Part shown: positions 9,450 to 16,690 of the stretch, in pieces
Position numbering within the stretch: the first letter of the stretch is position 1
How the letters are laid out: each line of letters starts with the position of its first letter
Assembly: GCA_027493625.1 (NCBI GenBank)
Contig: JAOSKM010000003.1
Location: forward strand, 787,028-851,027
DNA: 64,000 nucleotides
From: Planctomycetota bacterium
GTDB taxonomy: Bacteria > Planctomycetota > UBA8742 > UBA2392
Reading direction: 5' to 3'
The notes under the pieces: generated by a model
Seen by the model: only the letters and a program-made list of their open reading frames with translations
What the model was told of the DNA's origin: nothing
Database searches by the model: none
Made by a program: the position numbers and the translations under genes

Positions 9450-10523
9450 TCAGCCCAGCAGGTGGCAGGCGGCGGTCTTGATTACGGCCACGGCGGCGGC
9501 TTCCGGCTGCAGCTTCAGCTCTTCGGCCGCGGCGGGCGTGATCCGGGCGAGCAGCTCCGTGGCGCCTGCGCGAACTCCCACCAGCACCTCGTGGTCGATG
9601 GCGTCCACGCGCAGCACCCGGCAGGGCAGGGCGTTGCGCGCGCTTAGCCCGGCGGGCTTCTCGAGGCACAGCATGATCTCGTCGGCGTAGATGCCCACGC
9701 TGACCTGCCGGCCGGCTTCCGCGGCGCTCAACGGCGCTGCCAGCTCTACGCCGCCGAGGTCGAGGATCGTCACGCCGCCCGGCTCGTCGTGGCGCAGCAC
9801 CTTCAGGCGCAGCAGGTTGTCCACGCCGACCAGGTTGGCCACGCCGATCGCCCGCGGCCGTGACAACACCTGCACCGGCGGCCCCTGCGCGAGCAGCTTG
9901 CCCTCGGCCAGCACGATGCAGTCGTCGGCCAGGGCCATCAGCTCGGGGGCCTTGTGGGTCACGAACAGCATGGGGATTTTCAGCTCGCGCTTCACGTCCA
10001 GCAGCAGCGCCAGCACTTCACGCGCAAGCTCGGCGTCGAGGCTGCTGGTGGGCTCGTCCAGCAGCAGCATCTCGGGGGCGCTCAGCAATGCTCGGCCGAG
10101 CGCCACGCGCTGTTTCTCGCCGCCGCTGAGGGTGGCGGGCACGCGCTCCAGCAGCGGCTTGAGGCGCAGCACGTCGAGGATCTTCCAGCCGCTGGTGTCT
10201 TCCAGCCGGTCGGCCGCGCCGGGCGCGTAAGCCAGGTTGGCCCGCGTGCTGAGGTGCGGGAACAGCAGCGGCTCCTGGGTAACGATCGCCAGCTTGCGGC
10301 GCTCCGGCGTTGACCACGTACCGCCAGGGCGGTTGCAAACTACGCGGGTGTTGACGGCAATCTTGGCGTCGCGCGGCTTGATGAAGCCCGCCACGCAGTT
10401 CAGCAGCGTGGTCTTGCCGCTGCCCGAGGCGCCGAACACGCCCACCACCGGCCCCGCCGACTCGAACTTCAAGTCAAGCGCGAAGCCCCGGAAGGCATGA
10501 TGGATGCGGGCCTCGATGCTCAT
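9450..10523 (-). CDS. modC: Molybdate ABC transporter ATP-binding protein
   Basis: This 357-residue ATPase powers molybdate uptake. Walker A is GASGSGKTT (about residue 31), the ABC signature is LSGGEKQRVALGRAL, Walker B is MLLLDEPTSSLD, and the switch histidine is in LFVTHKAPEL. The C-terminal part (about 235-357) fits the TOBE/Mop molybdate-sensing domain of ModC. I start it at the ATG at 10523 (MSIEARIHHAF). The frame is open upstream, but that part is out-of-frame modB sequence. The start overlaps the modB stop by 4 bp (ATGA), so translation of the two is probably coupled. Confidence 0.93.
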   Translation of the reverse strand: MSIEARIHHAFRGFALDLKFESAGPVVGVFGASGSGKTTLLNCVAGFIKPRDAKIAVNTRVVCNRPGGTWSTPERRKLAIVTQEPLLFPHLSTRANLAYAPGAADRLEDTSGWKILDVLRLKPLLERVPATLSGGEKQRVALGRALLSAPEMLLLDEPTSSLDAELAREVLALLLDVKRELKIPMLFVTHKAPELMALADDCIVLAEGKLLAQGPPVQVLSRPRAIGVANLVGVDNLLRLKVLRHDEPGGVTILDLGGVELAAPLSAAEAGRQVSVGIYADEIMLCLEKPAGLSARNALPCRVLRVDAIDHEVLVGVRAGATELLARITPAAAEELKLQPEAAAVAVIKTAACHLLG

Positions 10524-11203
10524 GCCTGCCCCTTGCGCCTTCGGCGCGCCAGCCAGCCTGCGGCCAATAGCGCCGCCAGCGACATTGCGACGCTGACCGC
10601 CACCAGGCGCAGCACGGCCGACTCGCCGTCGCGCGTGTTCATCAGCGTGTAAACCGCGACCGGTATGGTGCGGGTTTCCCCCTCGATGTTGCCGGCCAGC
10701 ACGATGGTGGCGCCGAACTCGCCCAGCGCGCGCGCGAAACTCAGCACCGCGCCGGCCAGCACGCCGGGCAGCGCCAGCGGCAGCGTCACGCGCAGGAAGG
10801 TGGCAAGCCGGCCGCGGCCCAGGCTGCGCGAGACCATCTCCAGCTTCGGGTCCACGCTCACAATCGAGAGCCGGATGCTCTCCACCATCAGCGGAAAGCC
10901 CACCGTCGCCGCGGCGATCACGCAGGCGCCGGTGGTGTAGGCGATCTGCCCGCCGGTCACCGCTTCCCAGGCGCGGCCCAAAGGCCCGCTGCGGCCGAGC
11001 AGCGCCAGCAGCAGGAAGCCGGTCACCACGGGCGGCAGCACCAGGGGCAGCATCACCCCGCCCTGCAGCAGGCCGCGCAGGGGCGAGTTCCAGCGCGCCA
11101 GCAGCCAGCCCAGCAGGATGCCCGGGATGACCGAGGCCAGCACGCTCCAGCCCGCCACGATGGCGGAAAGGCGCACGATTTCGATTTCCGCGTCGGTCAG
11201 CAT
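10520..11203 (-). CDS. modB: Molybdate ABC transporter permease
   Basis: A 227-residue inner-membrane permease with about five to six hydrophobic helices. The cytoplasmic loop RALGEFGATIVLAGNIEGET is the EAA-type motif typical of ModB (the family's characteristic GEFGAT). It forms the translocation channel for molybdate delivered by ModA and is energised by ModC. It overlaps modC by 4 bp and follows modA after 29 bp. Confidence 0.94.
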   Translation of the reverse strand: MLTDAEIEIVRLSAIVAGWSVLASVIPGILLGWLLARWNSPLRGLLQGGVMLPLVLPPVVTGFLLLALLGRSGPLGRAWEAVTGGQIAYTTGACVIAAATVGFPLMVESIRLSIVSVDPKLEMVSRSLGRGRLATFLRVTLPLALPGVLAGAVLSFARALGEFGATIVLAGNIEGETRTIPVAVYTLMNTRDGESAVLRLVAVSVAMSLAALLAAGWLARRRRKGQA

Positions 11204-11212
11204 CGTTCACGA

Positions 11213-11232
11213 CGCCACGCCGGGGCGTGGCG
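11213..11232 (-). promoter_or_regulatory. Hairpin in the modA-modB gap
   Basis: A perfect 9-bp inverted repeat (CGCCACGCC, 2-nt loop, GGCGTGGCG) lies immediately after the modA stop and before the modB start. There is no T tract. This could stabilise the modA mRNA 3' end or partly attenuate modBC, a common way to keep more binding protein than membrane subunits. The role is inferred. Confidence 0.45.
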
Positions 11233-11979
11233 CTAGGGCACCACGAAACCCTGTTTCGAAAACTCGTCGATGGCCTTTTCCGATTGCAGATACAGCAGGA
11301 ATCCGCGCGCGGCCTTGGGGTACTTCGCGTTCTTCAGTTGCGCGGCGAAGTACTCGATCGGCTCATGCAGCTCGGCGGCCACCACGAACAGCACCTGCAG
11401 CTCTTCGCTCTCCATGTAGGCGTCGCTGGTGTAGATGAAGGCCAGTGGCAGGTTGCCCGACTTCACGGCCTTCAGCACCGCGCGCGCGTCAGCCTGGCCC
11501 ACCAGCGAGGGTTTCAGGCCTTCCAGCACGCCGGCCTTGCCCAGCGCCTGGCGGGTGTAGTCGCCCAGGGGCACGCCTTCGTCGGCGACCGCGATCTTCT
11601 GCGGGCTGGCGGCGAGGGCCGCGAAGTCTTTGTACTCAAGGCCCGAGTCCGTGCGCGCCACGCAGGCGATGCGGTTGCGCGCGATCACCAGCGGCTCGCC
11701 TTCCAGCAGGTTGTTCTCTTTCAGGTAATCGACCCACTGGCGGCTGGCCGAGATGTAAACGTCCGCGGGCGCGCCGTCCTTGATCTGGCGGGCCAGCGTG
11801 CCGCTGGCGCCGAAGTCGGTTTCCACGGCGCTGCCGGTTACCTTGGTGTATTGCCCGCCCAGCGCGGTCACCACCTCGGTCATGCTGGCGGCGGCGGCCA
11901 CACGCACGGTTTCATCGCGGGCGCTGCTTCCGCAGGCGCTCAACAGGCCCAGCAGCAGGATCAGGCTGATCGTTCGCAT
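11233..11979 (-). CDS. modA: Molybdate-binding lipoprotein
   Basis: A 248-residue periplasmic solute-binding protein. The ATG at 11979 gives a lipoprotein signal (MRTISLILLLGLLSAC) with the lipobox cysteine at residue 16, so I reject the 12-codon longer form. Ligand-contact regions typical of ModA are visible: AAASMTEV, DFGASGTLARQI, and DEGVPLGDYTRQAL with the conserved tyrosine. It is the first gene of the modABC operon. No ModE-like operator could be identified by eye in the short upstream gap, which it shares divergently with the NIF3-like gene. Confidence 0.94.
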   Translation of the reverse strand: MRTISLILLLGLLSACGSSARDETVRVAAAASMTEVVTALGGQYTKVTGSAVETDFGASGTLARQIKDGAPADVYISASRQWVDYLKENNLLEGEPLVIARNRIACVARTDSGLEYKDFAALAASPQKIAVADEGVPLGDYTRQALGKAGVLEGLKPSLVGQADARAVLKAVKSGNLPLAFIYTSDAYMESEELQVLFVVAAELHEPIEYFAAQLKNAKYPKAARGFLLYLQSEKAIDEFSKQGFVVP

Positions 11980-12055
11980 GCCCGAATCATGACGCGAAAC
12001 GGCCGCGCAATCCATCCCCTACGCCCTGCCCGCCGGGGGTGCTATTCTCCGGCCC

Positions 12056-13153
12056 ATGAAGGTCTCGACGCTGGTGGACTTCTTCGATCGCCTGTACCCC
12101 TTCGCACTGGCCGAAGAGTGGGACAACGTCGGCCTGATCGTCGGCGACAGCAAGGCCGAAGTGACCGGCGTGGGCCTGTGCCTCGACGTCACCCACGACG
12201 TGCTGGACGAATGCGCCGAGGCCGGCTGCAACCTGCTGGTCACCCACCACCCGGTGATTTTCCGCGCCATCAAGCGCCTGAACGCCAGCGAGCTGCAGGG
12301 CGGACTGGTGGCAAAGGCGTTCCAGCGCGGCATCAGCCTGGTGGCACTGCACACCAACCTGGACTCGGCCGTGGGCGGCCTGAACGATACTCTTTGCGAA
12401 ATCCTCGGCCTGCGCGAGGTGAAACCGCTGGTCGATTCCGGCCGTGAGCGCTTCTACAAGCTGGCGGTGTTTGTTCCCGCGGACCACGCCGACAAAGTGC
12501 GCGAAGCGATGTGCACCCAGGGCGCCGGCGTGATCGGCGACTACGAGCAGTGCAGCTTCAGCACGCCCGGCGAAGGCAGTTTCCGGGGCATTGAGGGCAG
12601 GACGAACCCGTTCACGGGCACGCCCGGCAAGCTGGAGAAAGCGGCCGAGCTCAAGCTGGAAGTCCTGCTGCGCCGCGAGATCGCGGGGCGCGTGGTGGGC
12701 GCGTTGCTGAGCGCGCACCCCTATGAGGAAGTGGCCTACGACCTGCTCCCGCTGCATAACAAGGAAGCGGGCACCGGCCTGGCGCGCATCGGCAAATGCG
12801 ACGAGCTGCCGTTTGAAGCTTTCGTGCGCAGGGTGCAGGAGCTCGGCATCCTGGTGACACGCGTGCTGGGCGACCCGCAGAAGCCGGTCAAACGCGTGGC
12901 ACTGTGCAGCGGCGCGGGCAGCGACTTCACGGGCGCCGCCATCAGCCAGGGCGCCGACGTTTACCTTACCGCCGAGCAGAAGCACCACCACGGGCTCGCG
13001 GCCGCGCACAAGGGCATGGCGCTGATCGAGACGGACCATTACACACTGGAACAGCAGCACTGGCCGAAGCTGGCGGAAGTATTGAAGCAACAGTACCCGG
13101 ACCTGAAGACGAAGGTGATCGAGCGTGGACCCGAACTTTGGCGGCGCCCGTAA
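12056..13153 (+). CDS. NIF3-like dinuclear metal-centre protein (YqfO type)
   Basis: This 365-residue protein belongs to the NIF3/YbgI family. Metal ligands are visible in LVTHHPVIF (around residue 62) and near the C terminus in TAEQKHHHG and ETDHYTLE. The length exceeds YbgI (about 250) because an extra CutA-like domain (about 130-235, AVFVPADHADKVREAM...) is inserted, as in Bacillus YqfO. The family is annotated as GTP cyclohydrolase I type 2-like, but its in vivo reaction is not settled. Its 3' end overlaps the next gene by 29 bp, suggesting coupling. Confidence 0.92.
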   Translation: MKVSTLVDFFDRLYPFALAEEWDNVGLIVGDSKAEVTGVGLCLDVTHDVLDECAEAGCNLLVTHHPVIFRAIKRLNASELQGGLVAKAFQRGISLVALHTNLDSAVGGLNDTLCEILGLREVKPLVDSGRERFYKLAVFVPADHADKVREAMCTQGAGVIGDYEQCSFSTPGEGSFRGIEGRTNPFTGTPGKLEKAAELKLEVLLRREIAGRVVGALLSAHPYEEVAYDLLPLHNKEAGTGLARIGKCDELPFEAFVRRVQELGILVTRVLGDPQKPVKRVALCSGAGSDFTGAAISQGADVYLTAEQKHHHGLAAAHKGMALIETDHYTLEQQHWPKLAEVLKQQYPDLKTKVIERGPELWRRP

Positions 13154-13823
13154 GGCCGCACAGCAGGTGATGCAGTCGTCGGCGACTTTCAAGCGCGAGG
13201 ATGAAGCCAAGCGCCTGAAGTCGGAGAAGCCGTTCCCGCCCAAGGCGAAGCGGCTGGCGATCATTTTCAGCGCGGTGCTGATGGCGCTGATCAGCCTGCC
13301 GCTGATCCTGGAAGTTGCGGGCGTGCAGGTGCAGATCGGCCCGTGGCTGACGCTGCTGATCAGCATCCCGATCACCATGTTCGCCATGCTGCTGATGGGC
13401 TTTCTGCGCGAGGGCCTGGTGCCCAACATCATCAGCGGCGTGATCGTGCTGTTCGCGGCGCAGGTGGGCTACGGCATCGCAACCGACCCGGAACTGCTTG
13501 AGACCGGCCGGATTTTCATGATTCGCGCGGCCGCGCCGGCAATCACGCTGGTGATGCTGGCGTATTTCTGGATCAGCCTGAAGACGCACCTGCGCGACCT
13601 GCATTACATGATCGCGGAGGGCGAGAGCCTGCAGGACATCATGACGCGCATGCAGCAGGCCAGCGTGATCAAGAAGGCCGGCGGCGAGCCGGTGCTGAAC
13701 GAGAAGGGCCAGGTGGTGGACAAGCAGGAGATCATGCCCCGCAAGGGCTTCCGGCCCAAGAAGTCCAAGACAGCCTCAGCCACAGCCACCAAGAAAAAGC
13801 GCAAGAAACCCAAGGTGCGGTAG
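13125..13823 (+). CDS. Four-helix membrane protein with basic C-terminal tail
   Basis: I do not recognise the family. The 232-residue frame starts at GTG 13125, inside the end of the NIF3 gene. An alternative is ATG 13170. After a soluble N-terminal stretch of about 40 residues there are four hydrophobic segments (about 43-65, 71-93, 99-117, 125-147). A 70-residue cytoplasmic-looking tail follows, ending in a Lys/Arg-rich stretch (KKKRKKPKVR). The tight overlap with the NIF3 gene suggests linked expression. The charged tail could contact nucleic acid or membrane, which is speculation. Confidence 0.75.
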   Translation: MDPNFGGARKAAQQVMQSSATFKREDEAKRLKSEKPFPPKAKRLAIIFSAVLMALISLPLILEVAGVQVQIGPWLTLLISIPITMFAMLLMGFLREGLVPNIISGVIVLFAAQVGYGIATDPELLETGRIFMIRAAAPAITLVMLAYFWISLKTHLRDLHYMIAEGESLQDIMTRMQQASVIKKAGGEPVLNEKGQVVDKQEIMPRKGFRPKKSKTASATATKKKRKKPKVR

Positions 13824-13839
13824 CGGGCGTGGCAGGCGG

Positions 13840-13948
13840 CAGTGGCATGCGCTTCCAGCGCATGAGTCGTGCCACGCGCTTCCAGCGCGTGAAAAGCCAT
13901 GGCCTTGAAGGCCATGGCACTACTCACGGCCTGGAAGGCCGTGCCACT
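13840..13948. repeat. Four-hairpin cassette (CTTCCAG-loop repeat), copy 1
   Basis: Four consecutive short palindromes occupy the gap between two convergent genes: 13846-13864 (CATGCG-CTTCCAG-CGCATG), 13873-13891 (CACGCG-CTTCCAG-CGCGTG), 13896-13918 (GCCATGGC-CTTGAAG-GCCATGGC) and 13925-13943 (CACGGC-CTGGAAG-GCCGTG). The stems differ but the loops are alike or complementary. A nearly identical cassette is at 31764-31872 and a half cassette at 32872-32924. The convergent position suggests bidirectional termination or mRNA end protection. Confidence 0.85.
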
Positions 13949-13980
13949 AGCGGCGGCATTTCGGCCGGAACCCCGTGCGC

Positions 13981-15159
13981 TCAGCCACCGGCTTCTCGCA
14001 GGGCGGCTTCTGCCTTTTCTGCCGAGATCTTGTCGCCCAGGTCGCTGTAGAGCCGGCGGCTGCGCGTCAGGAAATGAATCGCCCGCTCTCGCTCTCCCTG
14101 CCGCAGGTACAGCAGGCCCAGGTTTCCGTACTGGCGCGCCATGCCGTGTGTGTGCCCGAGCTCGAGTTGAATCTGCAGCGCGTCCTCGTGCTGGGCCACG
14201 GATTCTTCGAGGCGGTCCCCTGCTTCGAACACCCTCGCGAGTTCCGCCATGGCGTCCGCTTCGCGACGGCGGTCGCCGGCGTTGCGCAGAAGTTGCACGG
14301 CTTTGCGCGCGAACCGCTCGGCCTCGGCCGGCGCGGAGCGCCGCAGCAGAAGCGCCGCGAGCTGCCCCAGCACCGCGCCCTCCTGCCGCAGGTTCCCGCT
14401 CTTCCTGTGCAACGCCAGCGCCTCGTGCAGCAGCCGCTCGGACTCGTCGTGGCGCTGCAAGCGCTGAAGCAGCATGGCCATGTTGCCCAGCGTGACGGCC
14501 TGGTTCTTCCCGTCGCCCACCCGGCGCTGGATCTCCAGTGCCCACTCCAGCAACTCCAACGCCGGCTCGGTTTCCCCCTTCAGGATGTGGACCGTGGCCA
14601 GGTTCGCCAGCTCGAGCGCCTCGCCGGTTTCGTCTCCGGCGTTGCGCAGGCGATCAATCGCCTCGCGGTAGAGTGCCTCGGCGCGCTCCACCTCACCCAG
14701 GTACATTTTCAGCGATGCCAGGTTGCCGGCCGCGGCGCCGATCGCGCGGTCGTTACCGAGCTGTCGCGCGCCTTGCAGGGCGCGCTGCAGGTGCCGCTCG
14801 CCGTCGTGCAAACGGCTGCCCTGGCCCGCGATCACGCCCGCGCGGCGCAGCGCGCGAACCTGCTGCTCGCCTGACTCAAGCTCTGCAAGACGCAGGTACA
14901 GCTCTTCGGCCTTGCGGTTGGCAAAGGTCTGCTCGGCCGCCTTCACGGCCGCAATGGTTGCCTCGCGTTCGCGCTCGGGATCCGCGTGGGCCTCATCCAG
15001 CCTGCGCGCGGCGCGCAGGTGATCGGCGCGTTCGATCGGCGACCCGCAGAGGTCGGCCGCATCGGCGTGCAGCGCGGCACGCTGCGAAGGCAACATCATG
15101 CCGTAGGCTGCGTCACGCAGGACAGCGTGGCGGAACAGGTAGTTGCGTTCAGCGTCCAT
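13981..15159 (-). CDS. TPR protein resembling the C-terminal part of signalling AAA-type ATPases
   Basis: The 392-residue product opens with YLFRHAVLRDAAYGMM, a segment that in multi-domain signalling ATPases follows the NTPase domain, and then consists of TPR repeats (about 75-385). The NTPase module itself is absent: an in-frame TGA lies 30 bases upstream of the ATG. A second gene here (27758-29299) begins at exactly the same point, so this looks like a stand-alone family rather than a random truncation. It probably acts as a protein-protein scaffold. No partner is evident. It is convergent with the 4-TM gene across the hairpin cassette. Confidence 0.8.
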   Translation of the reverse strand: MDAERNYLFRHAVLRDAAYGMMLPSQRAALHADAADLCGSPIERADHLRAARRLDEAHADPEREREATIAAVKAAEQTFANRKAEELYLRLAELESGEQQVRALRRAGVIAGQGSRLHDGERHLQRALQGARQLGNDRAIGAAAGNLASLKMYLGEVERAEALYREAIDRLRNAGDETGEALELANLATVHILKGETEPALELLEWALEIQRRVGDGKNQAVTLGNMAMLLQRLQRHDESERLLHEALALHRKSGNLRQEGAVLGQLAALLLRRSAPAEAERFARKAVQLLRNAGDRRREADAMAELARVFEAGDRLEESVAQHEDALQIQLELGHTHGMARQYGNLGLLYLRQGERERAIHFLTRSRRLYSDLGDKISAEKAEAALREAGG

Positions 15160-15278
15160 CCATACCCACGCGATTCGCGGCCGTCATTCGCCGCGGATGT
15201 GCAACGGCCTGGATAAGTCCCAGGCGCCGGCGGCCGGGTTTTCTTTCAGCCATTCGATCAGCTCGCGGGCGTTTTCGG

Positions 15279-16592
15279 CTACCAGGGGTCTACTTCGATG
15301 GCCGTGGGCTTCTTGCCGAGCGCGATCTCTACGGCCTTGGCGAAGTAGTCCTGGTAGCTTTGCTTCACGCCTTCGGGGCCGTACGGGCCGTCGGCGTTCT
15401 TGACCGGCAGGAACTGCTCATCGCGCGGCACCTCGAGGCACATCACGTTGCCGGCCATGGGGATGGTGTCGAACACGAAGCGTTCGAACTTGAAGGCGTT
15501 GGGCTGGGTCGGCTCCACCGGCTCGCCCTGTTCGTTCAGGTGCGGCACTTTCTTGTGCGCGGCGTGCAGGGGCAGGTCGGTGCCGCGGTCGATCAGCCGG
15601 TTCAGGAAATCAACCTCGAACAGGTGCACGGCGATGCTGCCCTGCCAGTACTTGAGCCGGCCCTGCCCGTCGCGTTCGCTGGCCTGCTGCTCGCTGAATT
15701 CGCTGTACTCGACGATGCCGGGCACGCCGTCATCCAGGCAGTAAATCCCCACGCGCTCGCCGGGCTCGTGCTTGCGCACCACCTTCAGCGAAACTTCGGC
15801 CCCTTCGTCGAGGTGCAGGCCGATGAAGGCCGGGTCAACCACCGGCGTCTGCAGGTTGTCCACCTGCAGGTAGCTGATGGTGCGGATGCCGCGGTTGCGC
15901 ATGTCGGCCAGCATGCCCTTGACGTGTAAAGCCCGCAGCACGCCGCCGTGGCCGTCGGGGCCGGTGAACAGCTCGTCTTTCTGCGCCATCACCAGCTTGC
16001 CGTGCGCATCCAGCGCGGGCATCTCCCCCTGGGCGAAGAACTGCACGTCCTCGGGTTGCAGGCCGAACCAGTCGTGGTCTTCCCAGAAGTTGCGGGTGGC
16101 GGCCTCGTTGTGGTTGCCGACCATCACGTAGAGGGGCGGCACGCGGCCGAAGTCGCGCCCGGCGCGGCGCAACTTGCGGGCGAAGACCTCAAACAGCGTC
16201 ATGCCGGAAAGCGGCATGACGGGGAAGCAGCCCTTGGGGCCGTCGAAGCCGAGCCGCGTGCCCTGGCCGCCGGCGACCAGCAGCACGGCCACGCGGCCTT
16301 CGCGCAGCAGCTTTTCGCCGCGTGGCGCAAGCGCGCGGGCGGCGTCGTTCAGCAGGTACGGGAAGTCTTCGTCGGCCAGGCCGAATGTCGGCGCCGGCGA
16401 AAGGTTTCGCGCGGCCGGCGACTGAAGCGCGTCGATGGCCGCCTGCAGCTCGGGCAGGCGTTCCAGGTCCACGGCCTCCAGTTGACGCGTCAAGCGGCGG
16501 CGGGCGCGATCGCCCAGCTCGTCCCACCAGCGGAACACGTGGCCCTGGCCCGCGGCCTCGAACTTTGCGCGCAAGTCATCCATGGCGAGCAT
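15279..16592 (-). CDS. UDP-N-acetylhexosamine / UDP-glucose pyrophosphorylase family protein
   Basis: The 437-residue protein belongs to the UDPGP (UAP1-like) family, which makes UDP-sugars from UTP and a sugar 1-phosphate. The nucleotide-binding loop LLVAGGQGTRLGFDGPKG (about 105-122), the segment GPDGHGGVLRAL (about 210) and the UAP1-like NAFKFERFVFD near 375 are all present. Whether the substrate is GlcNAc-1-P or another hexose phosphate cannot be decided by eye. This eukaryote-like type replaces or complements GlmU in some bacteria. Two ATG codons (16592, 16583) are possible starts. Confidence 0.9.
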   Translation of the reverse strand: MLAMDDLRAKFEAAGQGHVFRWWDELGDRARRRLTRQLEAVDLERLPELQAAIDALQSPAARNLSPAPTFGLADEDFPYLLNDAARALAPRGEKLLREGRVAVLLVAGGQGTRLGFDGPKGCFPVMPLSGMTLFEVFARKLRRAGRDFGRVPPLYVMVGNHNEAATRNFWEDHDWFGLQPEDVQFFAQGEMPALDAHGKLVMAQKDELFTGPDGHGGVLRALHVKGMLADMRNRGIRTISYLQVDNLQTPVVDPAFIGLHLDEGAEVSLKVVRKHEPGERVGIYCLDDGVPGIVEYSEFSEQQASERDGQGRLKYWQGSIAVHLFEVDFLNRLIDRGTDLPLHAAHKKVPHLNEQGEPVEPTQPNAFKFERFVFDTIPMAGNVMCLEVPRDEQFLPVKNADGPYGPEGVKQSYQDYFAKAVEIALGKKPTAIEVDPW

Positions 16593-16649
16593 GTTTGCGA
16601 TTCAGGCGTTGGGCGCAAGGGGTGCGCGGGTGAAGGGCTTGTTAAACGG

Positions 16650-16680
16650 AAAGGGCGGAGGCTCGCGGCCTCCGCCCTTT
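16650..16680 (-). terminator. Intrinsic terminator of the 16691-18820 gene
   Basis: A 13-14 bp perfect hairpin (AAAGGGCGGAGGC, TCGC loop region, GCCTCCGCCCTTT) lies just after the stop of the upstream minus-strand gene and before the pyrophosphorylase start. Confidence 0.75.
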
Positions 16681-16690
16681 GCACTTTCGC

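Noticed and set aside
9450-11210. A single 586-codon fusion gene in place of modC plus upstream sequence
   Set aside because: The first half is modB read out of frame (Arg/Gly/Ala-rich). True modB is in another frame, and modC starts at 10523.
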